Source of the DNA: Onchidella celtica
Taxonomy: Eukaryota; Mollusca; Gastropoda; Systellommatophora; Onchidiidae
Direction: 5' to 3'
Length of the DNA stretch: 64,000 bases
NCBI GenBank assembly: GCA_963931925.1
Contig: OZ007570.1
Span: 62,899,132-62,963,131 of the forward strand
Position numbers and translations under genes: made by a program. The stretch's first letter is position 1; each line of letters starts with the position of its first letter. Of the stretch, positions 22,609-33,742 are shown piece by piece. The notes beneath the pieces were generated by a model that worked only from the letters and a program-made list of their open reading frames with translations, was not told the origin of the DNA and did no database searches.

Positions 22609-23501
22609 GGACACCATTTAGCTCTAGATTTACGTTTGTGACATAGATTACGATATAGCATTGTCGCACAGAAGAGCCGGGAAATTGGACACCTGGTCTC
22701 CTGTAGACGGTTCTCTTTAAACGTCATATGCCAACTTTTGCGATTTTAGAGATAAGAACAGTTTTGCCCAGCCAAGTACAGGCTATGTCCTGAAAATTTG
22801 AAGTCGACTTTTCACATTTTCTTTTGATGGTGGTACTACATTATCACCATTTGTAGCAATTTCCAATTTTCTACTACTTTCCACAAGATGATACCACTTA
22901 AAGCGGAATATTCCTAGATAGAACTCCACGGCCATCGTAGATTAAAATGTCAATTCACAGCTTTTCTTGCTTGTTTCCATTCTCATACTGGCAATGGCAT
23001 CGATTACTCATTTAAAATGGCCATGTTTGCCGACTGCCGCGATTACACATGTCCACAGTTTTGTCTATATATTTAGTGAAATCTTCGGCTCGTTTCCACA
23101 ATTAGCCAGAACAAATCATACAGTGTACCTTCAGCTATAGATTTAGTTCTGTTTTTGTGTAATTCAAATAATATAGATCACACCACTAAGGCCACAGTTG
23201 CATATTGTTTTTTAGAAAAGTTTCCCATTTGAAGTCAAAACGGGCTTTTTCCTTTTTCATGCGGTGGTTATAATTTAATACTGGCACATGTTGGATTTTT
23301 TTTTTTTAATAAGAAGAAAAAGCTCCTTAAAAAAAACACCTTGGATGTCATAGATAACAATCTCCAAACACAGCTGCAGCAAAACAAGTCAGATTGATAG
23401 GGAACGCTGGGAAGGAGTCACTGTTGGACCAGAGACACTAGTGAACTGGACATCTGTGGTTTAGACAGCGCAGAAATTTGACCAGAGGGACGGACAACAA
23501 G
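22609..23501. other. Upstream region of the Cys-domain/mucin-like gene
   Basis: No coding sequence. From about 23330 onward it aligns in patches to the region upstream of the paralogous exon at 32388. Shared blocks include 'ttggatgtcatagat', 'cgctgggaag' and 'ccagagggac'. It therefore probably contains the promoter and 5' UTR. No TATA box is called. Confidence 0.5.
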
Positions 23502-23573
23502 ATGGCTCGAACACAGTCAGCCTGGCAGATGGTACTGTTCGGGCTTCTTGTCACAAAACGCATACTTTGTCAG
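23502..23573 (+). CDS. Exon 1 (signal peptide) of a secreted AVIT-like/mucin-like protein
   Basis: Twenty-four codons (MARTQSAWQMVLFGLLVTKR then ILCQ) form a typical signal peptide with a hydrophobic centre and a likely cleavage near the final Cys-Gln. The exon ends in phase 0 at CAG followed by the donor GTAAAAT. The acceptor of exon 2 at 25336 is also phase 0, so the frame is preserved. A homologous 72-base exon occurs 8.9 kb downstream at 32388-32459 with the same phase and length. The intron of 1,763 bases holds a SINE-like copy and a 55-bp repeat. The start codon is the first ATG of the exon. Splicing is inferred from sequence. Confidence 0.8.
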
Positions 23574-24685
23574 GTAAAATCTTTGCAAACTTTACACATT
23601 TTGACTTCTACACAATTGCGATCATCCAACATTGCTTTTACTCCAAGTTGAGATAAAACAATTACTATTGCACCTATCGTGAATCGGTGTATGCTTATAG
23701 TGCGGTCGGTATATAATTCCTCTGCATAAATTTCAAAGGTTTGAGCTACCAGGTTTACAGACGTGAAGACCAAGTTAGCCAGATTATAACAACAGCGTTG
23801 GTCTGATGAACTGCGTAGGATTGACGTCAACTTTGCTAGTAGGAATTACGTAGTTCTAATGTAAGTCCACCGACTACGACATCATGCTGAATTCGGTTTG
23901 GTTCAGGAAATCCGCCCCCAACTGTTACCCCACCAAAGTCTCGAAAATCCAGTATGGATCTGCGTCGGATTGACATGGGAATGCTGGTCGGGAATTTAAT
24001 GATAAATTTCCATTTTTTTTAACTTGAAGAGTTTAACAAGATCATCAAACAAACTAATAACTCCCGAAAGATCTATGCGAACGTGTGGAACAGAGTCAAG
24101 ATAAACTATTTTATTGTGTCTCTTTTACTGGATTTAAGAACTTGTTTTCGGAGGTACGCTGCTCTAGGCATTTGCGCCTCGCTTTCTTTGAGAATTCGTT
24201 GTTCCGTCTCGCTTCTTGTCTTGAGTTTTGTAATTCCACGTGTCTCTGCCGTCCTTCATTGTCTGCATCTTAGCTCCCAGAAGGGCTCTTGGTCAGCCCT
24301 CAGAAGGGCTTCTCTTCTGTGATAAAATTTCAGATGTTATTCTAAGATATACTAAAAGATCGCTTGTATTTTACTTGTATCAGGAGCAGTTTTAACTTTT
24401 TATTGTAATGATTTGTCATCCACTGGACTCCAGATCTGCTGCCATTGTTTAAATGCAATAGTAACAAAACTCACCTGTTCTTTATCACCAAACTGACTTG
24501 TCCCTGCTTGAGAGAAAACACCGATTCTGTAATAGTACGAACTCATTCTATGGGCACGAGTGACCCTGGAAGCGATGGGCTGTGTCGTTGGACAGCATTT
24601 GCGTACCATTGCAATTTACTGTATTTTATGGTCTTCAAATAACTTTTTTTTTTTTGCCTTTGAGCTTGTATGTAGTGAGAGCTAA

Positions 24686-24930
24686 TAATAATAATAATGG
24701 ATGGCATTTATATAGCGCATATCCATTTAAAATGCTCTATGCACTTTACAGAAGCAACATGTCAACCACAGAGCAGAATGGCGCGCGCATACGAAACGCT
24801 CAACACACTACATTGCTTCTTTCTCTCTCCCTGTCTCGCTCAGTCTCTCTACCTCTCTCTATCTCAGAGCAAAGGCGCAGTTCACAACTCACAACAGTTC
24901 ACAACTCACAACTCGAATAATATTTGAATA
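24686..24930 (+). repeat. SINE-like dispersed repeat, copy 2, in an intron
   Basis: Same block order as 3597-3848 and 28741-28996: (AAT)n, 'ggatggcatttatatagcgc', 'ctttacagaagcaacatgtc', a pyrimidine tract, then 'gttcacaactcacaac' repeats. It lies in the intron of the secreted-protein gene, same strand. The segment 'aaattgtaacgcagcctgtt' present in copy 3 is missing here. Confidence 0.88.
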
Positions 24931-24988
24931 TCTATTAATAATAATATATACTTAATACTGAATAATAAATTTTGTTGTTGCTGGTTAA

Positions 24989-25044
24989 TTGAGCAAGTTA
25001 ATTAACAAAGGGGTGTTATGGATTCCTGTGGGGCTTAGTACAAA
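24989..25044 (+). repeat. Dispersed 55-bp repeat, copy 2
   Basis: It matches 20836-20890 in the same orientation and lies in the intron before exon 2. Confidence 0.7.
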
Positions 25045-25336
25045 GTATAACCTAGTATAACCGAGATTGTCTGCAAACTCTACACCAAACGTCAAATGAT
25101 TCCATCTTATATGTCCATGAGCCTAAGATAGCTTGTGGAAATTTGAAATTGAAGAACTTTACAAATTTAAACTTTATTGTAAACCCAGATAATGTTTTTA
25201 CCCAGGTCTTCCAAGAAATTCGATTTTTGCCATCTCTTTGGGGAAGCCTTTGATCTTTCAAGGTATTAAGTCAAACCTCTTCAAGGGTTGTCGTTGCGTA
25301 CCTTTGTCAACATATTATATGTATTCTCCACTATAG

Positions 25337-26320
25337 GAGAGAATCGATTTGGACTGCAATCCCAGTTTCCATCACCGTTATGAAGTTTGTCCAGATGGGT
25401 ATTGCTGTGTGCGAGACGAGTTCCTGCCGACCTATGTCTACTGCAAGAAGATTGGTCAGCTGGACGAGAACTGCACTACCAGAGAAAACGAATCCGAGTG
25501 CCCATGTGACAAGGGCCTGTACTGCAAAGCTAACATCATGGGTAACTTCCCTTCTCTGTATGGCAAGTGTAGGCCTACCGAGAGCAGCACTACCACTGCC
25601 TCAACCACACCGGCCGACAACAGCACCACATATAGTTTAACTACACCGACCGACAACAGCACCACATATGGTTTAACTACACCGACCGACAACAGCACCA
25701 CATATGGTTTAACTACACCGACCGACAACAGCACCACATATGGTTTAACCACACCGACCGACAACAGCACCACATATAGTTTAACTACACCGACCGACAA
25801 CAGCACCACATATGGTTTAAACACACCGACCGACAACAGCACCACATATGGTTTAACTACACCGACCGACAACAGCACCACATATGGTTTAACTACACCG
25901 ACCGACAACAGCACCACATATGGTTTAACCACACCGACCGACAACAGCACCACATATAGTTTAACTACACCGACCGACAACAGCACCACATATGTTTTAA
26001 CCACACCGACCGACAACAGCACCACATATGGTTTAACTACACCGACCGACAACAGCACCACATATGGTTTAACCACACCGGTCGACAACAGCACCACATA
26101 TAGTTCAACCACACCGGCCGACAACAGCATCGCATACAGTTCAACCACGCCTGCCGACAACGTTACCATCGAGACTAACACAGATTTTCCAACCACAAGC
26201 TTCACACCCACTGACGACAGCATCACAACCGATGTTGATACCATCTCCACACCAGATAACAATACCACCCCTCCTTCTTATAATGTAACAGATGGAGACA
26301 TCACGACCACGTCAATGTAA
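25337..26320 (+). CDS. Exon 2: prokineticin/AVIT-like Cys domain plus sixteen 12-residue repeats
   Basis: With exon 1 this gives a 351-residue secreted protein. Residues 31-102 hold ten cysteines spaced C-x10-C-x4-CC-x11-C-x9-C-x8-C-x1-C-x5-C-x14-C. The central CC-x11-C-x9-C and C-x1-C-x5-C spacings are those of the prokineticin/AVIT (colipase-dickkopf fold) family, whose members are secreted ligands or venom components. Residues 114-305 are sixteen 12-residue repeats, consensus TTPTDNSTTYGL, nearly all with an N-glycosylation sequon (NST) and many Thr/Ser/Pro for O-glycans. A 46-residue Thr/Asp/Asn-rich tail follows, and there is no membrane anchor. The acceptor is 'ctatag' at 25336, phase 0. 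A mucus or matrix glycoprotein, or a tethered ligand, is possible; receptor binding is not shown. Confidence 0.85.
   Translation, partial: ERIDLDCNPSFHHRYEVCPDGYCCVRDEFLPTYVYCKKIGQLDENCTTRENESECPCDKGLYCKANIMGNFPSLYGKCRPTESSTTTASTTPADNSTTYSLTTPTDNSTTYGLTTPTDNSTTYGLTTPTDNSTTYGLTTPTDNSTTYSLTTPTDNSTTYGLNTPTDNSTTYGLTTPTDNSTTYGLTTPTDNSTTYGLTTPTDNSTTYSLTTPTDNSTTYVLTTPTDNSTTYGLTTPTDNSTTYGLTTPVDNSTTYSSTTPADNSIAYSSTTPADNVTIETNTDFPTTSFTPTDDSITTDVDTISTPDNNTTPPSYNVTDGDITTTSM
25604..26179 (+). repeat. 36-bp coding minisatellite with a 180-bp higher-order period
   Basis: Sixteen in-frame units. Variants of the last two residues (GL, SL, VL, SS) and of one Thr codon recur five units apart: segments about 180 bases apart, such as 25741-25800 and 25921-25980, are identical. 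This shows amplification of a five-unit block. The final three units are diverged. Confidence 0.95.
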
Positions 26321-28740
26321 TGCGCTATGTATAGAAGTGATGTCAAGTAAGCTCTGAATCTGATTGGCTTCACTCTGGAAAGTAAGATGAACGAGTGCAA
26401 CACACATCACAGTAGTAGTTCTAAACTTTGGCCAATTTGTCCTATGCATAGCTAGCTATCATCATGGAATCACTAGCACTGGTTATCTTGATTGTGTACA
26501 AAACTGTGAGTTCAGTGCGAGTAAGCTTTTTTCCATGATAAATCTAACAGTTGTGAGAACTTCATAAAATGTTCCTGGAATTGTTGACAGAAAGTAAGAA
26601 TAAGATCATACCACATGGGCTTATTTTGATATTATGTTTTATAAATCAAAAGAAAAGCAACATCTGGTATTAGTATAATAGTGGAGGTATGGGGGGGGGG
26701 GGGGATTTCACATTAAAGTTGGTTGTGTACAACGTATCTTACCTTTATCATGTTCATAACAATATCACCAGAGAGAAAATTTGCCGGTGTACCTTTCTAA
26801 ATTAGATTTACATAATATTTAACCCACTGACAACTGACAAGACTTGAAATTTCAACAGTGTATTAATGTAGATTAGCAGTTTAGTAAAAAAAAAAATTGG
26901 CAACGTTTAGGTAATGCTAATTTATGTCTAATGCTGAATAAATACAGAAATCTTTCTCATGGACAAAGATTCAGTATCACTTGAAACTATCGTCTTTCTA
27001 CTACGTAACAGTTATACGTTCACTGAGCAAGTGCGGATTTCTTTGCTATTGTCGAAATGTCCAACATCTTTCAGACCAATGTATTCATGTATGTGTGTGA
27101 AAAAAATTCAATGATTCTGTTCTAACAATATAAACATGGAGAGTTCTTTGACTTTCTTATTGTGTGGTTGACTCATTGGTTTTCTGGACTGGTAGATCAC
27201 TAAAACGATTGGTTGTTGGGATGCGTGCTTATTTTGGTTGTGTGATTATCGGTTGGTACAGTTTGCCTTAACTCTACTACTGTCATACGACAATTATATT
27301 GACGGTTTTGTTCCTGTGGGCTGAGAGAGCCAATTAAATTAGCTTTCCAGAAATATATAATTTGTTCAGTCAGAGAGTCTCAAACACTAAAATTGTAAGA
27401 TGAAGACTTCCAGTTCGAACACTCTGGGGTAGGAAGATACAGCAACTCCTTCCTGACAGTAATAGGGTTAACTCACAACGTAGTGACGCGGTCAAGAATT
27501 ATTTTGCTCCCTCCCTTTATTCCCCCACCCTGTCTGCTCACCCAAACACATGCACAGACACGCATACACACATACATACACATTTACTGTGGGTTAAAAC
27601 GATGGGTTATCTTTCTGTCTCGTGAATAAATGTACACATTTTATCTAATCACCCACAGGCTGATTAAACGCTTCTTTCACTACGAAAACAAAACAAACTG
27701 ATTTCAAATATTATTTTTATGATTCTTTATTGGTACAAACACACCAACCAGAACTCACACGTCCAATTTCAATTTCATACCTTATCCTCAGAGAACAGTG
27801 TGATCTCCTATGCCTTGAAATTGTCTAATCGTAGTTCATGCAAAACCATTATCACAAATAACACTAGTTCCCGTGAAAATGACAGCGTTGTATGTCATAA
27901 ATTTTCATAACCGGATCACACTGACAGCGATTGTTCAATGGATTACAGAATAGAAAGTCTTATCTCAAATATTTCGGACTTTCTGACCTAAGCTATCTAA
28001 GGTCGTGACACAAATCTTGCATCCGCGATCGTGCGTTTTTTTTATATATAAAAGTGCGTGATGTTTTTTTTTTCTTTACTTCATTTTCAAATAGATTGTT
28101 TTATTGACGTGGGTGCAGCACTGTGTCAAAGTGACCTCTTTTAAGAAGATACTTCTGGATAAGCAAAAGAGACATCTTATTTGATAGAAGAAGCCTGGAA
28201 GTGGTTCAGATGTATGTGGAGACAACGGTAGAACGTCCGCGCGACAAGTAGAAGGCAGTGTCCAGCGTCTTTTGTTTATTCACATGTAGGTCGTGGACAG
28301 ATTGGAACAACCTTACAGTATTTACATGAATGGAAAAAAAATATTAAAAACCGACTTGTTCACACTTTAGGGTCCACGGAAGAGTCGCCAATTTGTAAAT
28401 AAAATTTCAATTTTGCTGACGTTCCTGTCCACTGATCAGTACGTCCACTGCACCTTTCCTTCTTCCAGTCCACACTTGCAGATTACTGGTCCTTAATATG
28501 TGAAGACCACAGGCGTAAACAGCTATTGTCACAACTGTGATTTCCGCCATTATTAGTTCCCCCCCCCCCCACCACAAGTCAGGTTCATCAGCCTCATTTC
28601 TGTGCCACCAGAGTTTAAAAGGGGGGGGGGGGGGAAGGAGCTTCAGACACAATATATTCAAAACTTAGCCTTTCAGCTAGAAGGAAACACTGGACTTTCC
28701 AACTTTAAAAATGGATATTTTTATTTTCATATTTTTTTTA
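26321..28740. other. 3' flank of the secreted-protein gene and non-coding stretch
   Basis: AATAAA at 26937-26942 lies 617 bases past the stop and is a candidate polyadenylation signal. A G-run occurs at about 26691-26704 and another G/C-run pair at about 28559-28634. No further gene is supported. Confidence 0.5.
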
Positions 28741-28996
28741 TAATAATGATAATAATGGATGGCATTTACATAGCGCATAACCAATTTTTTTAAAATGCTT
28801 TATGCGCTTTACAGAAGCAACATGTCAACCACAGAGCAGAATGGAGCGCCTGCGAAGCGATCAACACACTACACTGCTTCTTTCTCTCTCCCTGTCTCGC
28901 TCACTCTCTTTCTACCTCTCTCTATCTCAGAGCAAATTGTAACGCAGCCTGTTAGGCGCAGTTCACAACTCAAAACAGTTCACAACTCAAATAATA
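28741..28996 (+). repeat. SINE-like dispersed repeat, copy 3
   Basis: It matches 24686-24930 closely and also retains 'aaattgtaacgcagcctgtt', which is shared with copy 1 (3597-3848). It begins with AAT repeats and ends in 'acaactcaaataatattt'. Confidence 0.88.
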
Positions 28997-29787
28997 TTTT
29001 TGTAACAATGATGATCCTTGCCTAGTATCTGGTCCCTGTCCTACACATGGTGATCCATCATCGAACAAACAGAACATTTTTTATCTCTTCTGAATCATTT
29101 CAAACTTTTAACTGTATAAATTACCCATTGCAGAAACCGAGGCTATAGAAAAATTTTCTCGCTTCATAAGAATTTTCATTATGTCATGAAATGGAGATGT
29201 GCAACTGTTTTCAGAAATTCTCTGGCTCCGAGCAAAGACAAAGATTGCAAAACCAAGGGAAATCACCGAAGAATCCCCCACTCAGCGTAGATTAAACAGA
29301 GTTGTCTTCCTTGTTCAGTTAATCCTCTACGAAAGCCAATCAGGTAAACTGCAGACCATGAATTAGCAGTGGAGAGGCCAGAGCAATTTGAAGCGAGGTA
29401 TTCGCATAATGTTCTATCTTTCAAAGACCCAAGTTGGAAGAACTTTGTTCACCCCTCCGAAGCCTCTTGAGGTAAGATCAGAAACTGTATCTTCCTGCAT
29501 TTTAATCCGTTGTTCTTGGTACACCAATAGCCTTGTCTCGATTAGAGTATTCTAGGAAACCCCGGCGTCTATTTTTAGAAGGGGAGCAGCCGACCACAGT
29601 GTGCTTAAACATTCAGGCCTAGGCCTACTCATTGAGGGATCGATGATTAACAAAACATGCTCTTTGGGTGTGTGTAAAAGCGACTCAAGGCGTAAAGATC
29701 ATGAAGATATGAAAGGGGTGACTTTCAAACGATTTCCACAGACCAAAACACAGCCAGAACGACGTATGGAGTGGATAAGGCGATGCA
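28997..29787. other. Non-coding stretch
   Basis: No coding segment is supported; it may be the upstream region of the candidate exon at 29788. Confidence 0.4.
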
Positions 29788-29849
29788 ATGGCCCGCATAG
29801 ATAGCTTCATATCTGCAACATTGGTTACTACCATTTTGTGTGCTCGAAG
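29788..29849 (+). CDS. Candidate signal-peptide exon of an unidentified gene
   Basis: ATG at 29788 opens MARIDSFISATLVTTILCAR, a short hydrophobic signal-peptide-like sequence, followed by a strong donor 'gaag|gtgagtg' (phase 2). It starts MAR- and contains LVT and ILC like exon 1 at 23502, but the exon phase and length differ, so a common origin is uncertain. No downstream exon with matching phase could be identified. Confidence 0.3.
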
Positions 29850-30560
29850 GTGAGTGTTTACAGCTTGTGTTGGGTGTACGCTTTCTTTTTAATAAAGCAA
29901 CAGCAAGATTTGTGTTGCTTATCCATAGTTTAAGTTTACAATATTATTAACATATCTGACAAGGACCAGATCTGAATCTAGATCAGCTAGTAGGCTACTG
30001 TGTTCTTGATCTAAGTCTGAGATGAACCATGTTGTCAAGATATTTTACTTTCAAAGACGCTGCTACCCTCAGAATCTGGATAAATGTATAGAATTTATAC
30101 TTAATACAAAGGTATACTTTATATCAAAGCTAAAGAAGGAAAAGAACTGAATTGTGCAGGAAGAGAAAATTTTGTGTACATATAACTTATTATCCAGGTT
30201 CCACATCTATCTATCTATCCCCAACACCACATCAAGATACTCAGGGTGTTGTCAATGTTTTGTTTTTTTTCAGAGTGTTTTTATTAAAAAACAAAACAGT
30301 GGGCCTAATCTAATGTCTTGTGAATAAGAGTATGCTGAATAACCATTGTGTTAGTTAAGTCATACTTGTGTGAGCAGAGTTTTGCTGTATCTTGATTATA
30401 ACCTGGCTAAACTGTAAAAAGGACAGATCACATTTTATCCAAACTCAAGAAAAGTAAGCGCTGAGGGCATAAAGTAATTTTTATCCACCATCAGAATTCA
30501 CAATAAAATATTCATATTGGATTATTACAAAGTAAATACATGTTAAGAAAAAAAAACTGA

Positions 30561-31012
30561 TCAATGTTTTAATTGGCCTGTGGTTGGGTCCTTTGGATTT
30601 GTGCGGGGTTTAACCTTCCCCAACAATGCTGCATAAGGGCCTTCCTCTTCGGATTCATACCTGCAGCCCTGCAGGTCTAGCACAAAACCATCTTTGCACG
30701 CTGTGTAGCCCTCCAGCTGCCTGTGGTTACGTAAAGCAGAATAATTGTGTCCTTTACTCAGATATTGCAGTAAATCAAACACTGTCACCACAGGCATTTG
30801 AGACAGATCCGCAGCTGTGGTGGCCATCAGTGTGGGAAAGGTAAGCTCGGTAAGTTCTTTGCTTTTCGTTGACACTGACCGTTTGCTCTTAATGCTGGCG
30901 CTCTTATCTTCCGATAATCCGTCAGGACCAAGCTCAGTTTGCAGTTTATCTGCGGCATCACATAACTGTACAAGCTCTTGCTTCCTCTGATTGCACACAG
31001 AGACCCCAGCCT
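30561..31012 (-). pseudogene. Truncated SAP/YqaJ-recombinase-type protein fragment
   Basis: The reading frame (minus strand) has three parts. First comes a helix-extension-helix SAP-like segment (GVSVCNQRKQELVQLCDAAD). Next is a charged linker. Last is a segment of the kind DLLQYLSKG...YSALRNHRQLEGY...KDGFV...KVKPRTNPKDPTTGQ, which typifies the N-terminal part of SWIM/YqaJ-domain proteins common in multi-copy form in molluscs and cnidarians. An acceptor-like 'cgtacacag' precedes it. The frame breaks right after PTTGQ with LKH-stop, where the family would continue into a Cys/His SWIM motif and nuclease. It is therefore a truncated exon or dead copy. Family recall, not a database search, is the basis. 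Confidence 0.6.
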
Positions 31013-31525
31013 GTGTACGGTACGGTAGAAATTCGTGCAAAAAAAAAAAAATTAACGTTCTTCGCCCCGAAACTAACTTTGCTATTCGCCACCATTGAAC
31101 GCGACCGGATGCGGCTCGATATCTGCCCCGCTTCTAAAATTAGTCGCGCGGAATTTCCGGGAGATAGGCTTAATCGAGACTCTACTTATACTCTTTGTTG
31201 TGAAAGGACGGCCCTGCAGTCGCAAGTGGGACATATCGATTAAGTCAATGGGAATATCAGATTTTATCTGCTGAATTTAAAACTACAGAGCTTCTCGTTA
31301 GAAACAATAAAGAAAGGTTACAATAAATCACCAAAGAATTACATAATTGTATAAATATGTCGAGTTGGGATTTAAAGTAATTTTATTATGACTATGTGGT
31401 TATAGCAGGAAATAAAACATCGTGGACAAAGCGGACTTTGCATGGCTCAATGAAAACCATTTAACATGTCTGCTGGATTCTTCAGGTTTTAGAACTTTGC
31501 TGTGTTTAAGACATCAGAACTTCCA
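31013..31525. other. Non-coding stretch
   Basis: A poly-A run on the plus strand (31038-31050) abuts the truncated fragment. Nothing else is supported. Confidence 0.4.
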
Positions 31526-31800
31526 GACTCACAGATCTGAGATTCCAGGCGTCCACTCACAGATCTGAGATTCCAGGCGACCACTCACAGATCTGAGATT
31601 CCAGGCAACCACTCACAGATCTGAGATTCCAGGCAACCACTCACAGATCTGAGATTCCAGGCGACCACTCACAGATCTGAGATTCCAGGCGACCACTCAC
31701 AGATCTGAGATTCCAGGCGACCACTCACAGATCTGAGATTCCAGGCGACCAGTCACAGATCTGAGATTCCAGGCGTCCACTCACAGATCTGAGATTCCAG
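31526..31800. repeat. 28-bp minisatellite, ten copies
   Basis: The unit begins 'actcacagatctgagattcc' and ends 'aggcgacc'. Variants gtcc and aacc at the end and one 'agtcacag' are the only changes, so the array is young. There are no spacers between units. Confidence 0.97.
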
Positions 31801-32387
31801 GAAATACAAACAAAACAAAACTAAACAATTTTTCTTACGACAAGTTTATGTCTATTGAGGGTGGGGGTGGGTCAGGGGTATCCAAAACAGAATAATGGCA
31901 ATAGTAACACTACTCCTAAGAATAATAATAATATAATCGGAGATCTATAATTGAAGTCGGGTTTTGCTTCAAATACTGACCAACCGCGCGATTTTAAAAT
32001 TCATTGGGGAAAAAAGGTCGCAGCCGGGTGAGAACGTACTTTCTGTGATACAATACCTTGACCTTTATGACTTTCCTCGTGAGAAATCTGACCACGTAAA
32101 ATGTCGCATCGTTCTAGTTTTTCTTATCACTCTCAGAAAAGAATGTAAAGAGAGATAAAAAATGTGGTCATGTTCTCTCATTTGACTGCAAAAGAACAGC
32201 ACATAAAAATTTTAAAAAAGGTTGGACGTCATAGATTATATTTCCCAAGCACCGCTGTTACTGGCACAGACAGGTGTTAAAAGACGCCGGGAAGCATTTG
32301 GTCTATTTGCCTGACCACAAATACAAGTGAGCCATTCAAATGTGCTTTAGAAGTCAAAGAAATTTTCCCAGAGGGACAGAGGACAAA
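31801..32387. other. Upstream region of the paralogous signal-peptide exon
   Basis: From about 32215 it aligns in patches with the region before 23502 ('ttggacgtcatagat', 'cgccgggaag', 'ccagagggaca'). This is consistent with a duplicated promoter and 5' UTR. No coding sequence is present. Confidence 0.5.
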
Positions 32388-32459
32388 ATGGATCGAACAC
32401 GTCCAGCATGGCAGACACTGTTGCTTGTGTTCCTTGTTACAGAGTCCATTCACTGTCAG
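32388..32459 (+). CDS. Paralogous signal-peptide exon, tandem duplicate of the exon at 23502
   Basis: Twenty-four codons, MDRTRPAWQTLLLVFLVTES then IHCQ, align residue for residue with the exon at 23502. Length (72), phase 0 and terminal CAG|GT donor are the same. Upstream UTR-like blocks and an intron block ('gttagccagactgtaacaga' here, 'gttagccagattataacaac' there) also match, so a whole segment was duplicated. No Cys-rich second exon was found downstream; only a decayed 36-bp repeat at about 33550-33740 might be its remnant. The gene is either dead or uses other exons. Confidence 0.65.
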
Positions 32460-32921
32460 GTAGAATGTCCGACATGATTTAGGCCTTTATATTGCAGACA
32501 CTTACTACTACGCTATTATAGTTTTACGCCAGGGATTGAATGATTAATGCTGCAGCAATCAAATATCATTAGTACAGTATGGTCGATACATCTTGTTTTA
32601 ATGTAAACGTATCTGGTTTTCTGACAAGAAATACCAACATTTTGAATGACCACAGCGACAGTTAGCCAGACTGTAACAGAAACAATAGGGCGATGTTCTA
32701 AATATTTGCATCTGATCTGGTGTATAATTCAACTTGGATAGTAAACTCATCCCAGCAGTCAAACTTCATTTCAAGCAATGTGTCGGATGCCTCCGTTGTG
32801 TCGGTGGTTGCCAGTTTTATGCCTAAGTTCGAAGCACTCGGGTCGCTACACGAAAGCCGCAATGATTGGCCAAAACTGATGGTCAAAAGAACCGTTTTGG
32901 TTTAGTCAGATCACCTGGTCA

Positions 32922-33084
32922 AGGGAATCACCACATAAAACGACGTTGGCCATCTGGTCAGAGGAATCATCACGTAAAAGGACTTTGACTACCTGGTCAG
33001 AGGAACCCCCACGTAAAAGGACATTGATCACCTTGTTAGAGGAATCCCCACGTAAAAGGACGTTGACCACCTGGTCAAATATTT
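32922..33084. repeat. 39-bp degenerate tandem repeat, about four copies
   Basis: The unit contains 'cacctggtcagaggaatc' and 'cacgtaaaaggacgttga'. It lies in the presumed intron of the duplicated gene. Stops (taa) occur in each unit, so it is not coding as seen. Confidence 0.85.
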
Positions 33085-33549
33085 GATGGCAGGCAGTACC
33101 ACTGTTACTATTAGACAGTATTATGCAGTTATTTTCACCATCCTATCCTAATTAAAATTCAGCCCTTTCACAAATTAAAATATATTCATTACTGATTCCC
33201 ATAACGAAGTGTCTAGGCACACGACATATCGTGGAAAAGCGTGGAGAGATTTTTTCACGACACGTTTTTCATCCAATCAGAGCTTACCGTTTTCTGACTC
33301 AAAATGGCGGCCCCCACTGAGCGGGAGGTCGGAACCTGGGGGGCGTGAGGGTCTAGTCAGTTTGTATCAATTGGGCGGTAGTCAGATTGACTAATCAGGC
33401 GAAAAGGGGCTGGGGTAGCTGTATTAAGTCGTGAAACGTCGTGAAAAACTTCACCAAGGCCATTTCCACGACATGTCGTGGAAAACTTCACGGAGGCGAT
33501 TTCCACGACATGTCGTGAAAATAGCCACTTCCTTCCCATAAACAGGAGT

Positions 33550-33742
33550 GAATACTTCATACAGAGACAACAGGGGACAGGGGTGATCATGTCCTAGAAA
33601 AGACCACGGGGGTGGGGATGAAAGTATCAGTAAAAACACAACACTGGACGGGGGTAAAGATGTCACAACAGAGACAACACTGGTCAGTGGTGAAGATACC
33701 ATAGCAGAGACGACAGTGGACAGAGATGAAGATATCACTTTG
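33550..33742 (+). pseudogene. Decayed 36-bp repeat, possible relic of the duplicate's repeat exon
   Basis: Units of 36 bases such as 'tggacgggggtaaagatgtc' plus 'acaacagagacaacac' repeat about five times with strong divergence. In the plus frame from 33587 they read TTLDGGKDVTTE, then TTLVSGEDTIAE, then TTVDRDEDIT. That is a 12-residue period rich in Thr and Asp, as in the intact gene at 25604-26179. An in-frame TGA lies at 33584-33586, and the frame ends at 33842. Relationship to the intact repeat is inferred from period, composition and position about 1.1-1.3 kb after the paralogous exon; direct identity is weak. Confidence 0.4.

Noticed and set aside
25456-26268. A 270-codon minus-strand frame (VVKPYVVLLSVG repeats) opposite the secreted gene
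   Set aside because: It is the shadow of the 36-bp in-frame repeat. The plus strand has a signal peptide, matching splice phases and a cysteine framework.
31526-31800. CRISPR-like look of ten short direct repeats
   Set aside because: Units are contiguous 28-mers without unique spacers, in an animal genome; an ordinary minisatellite.
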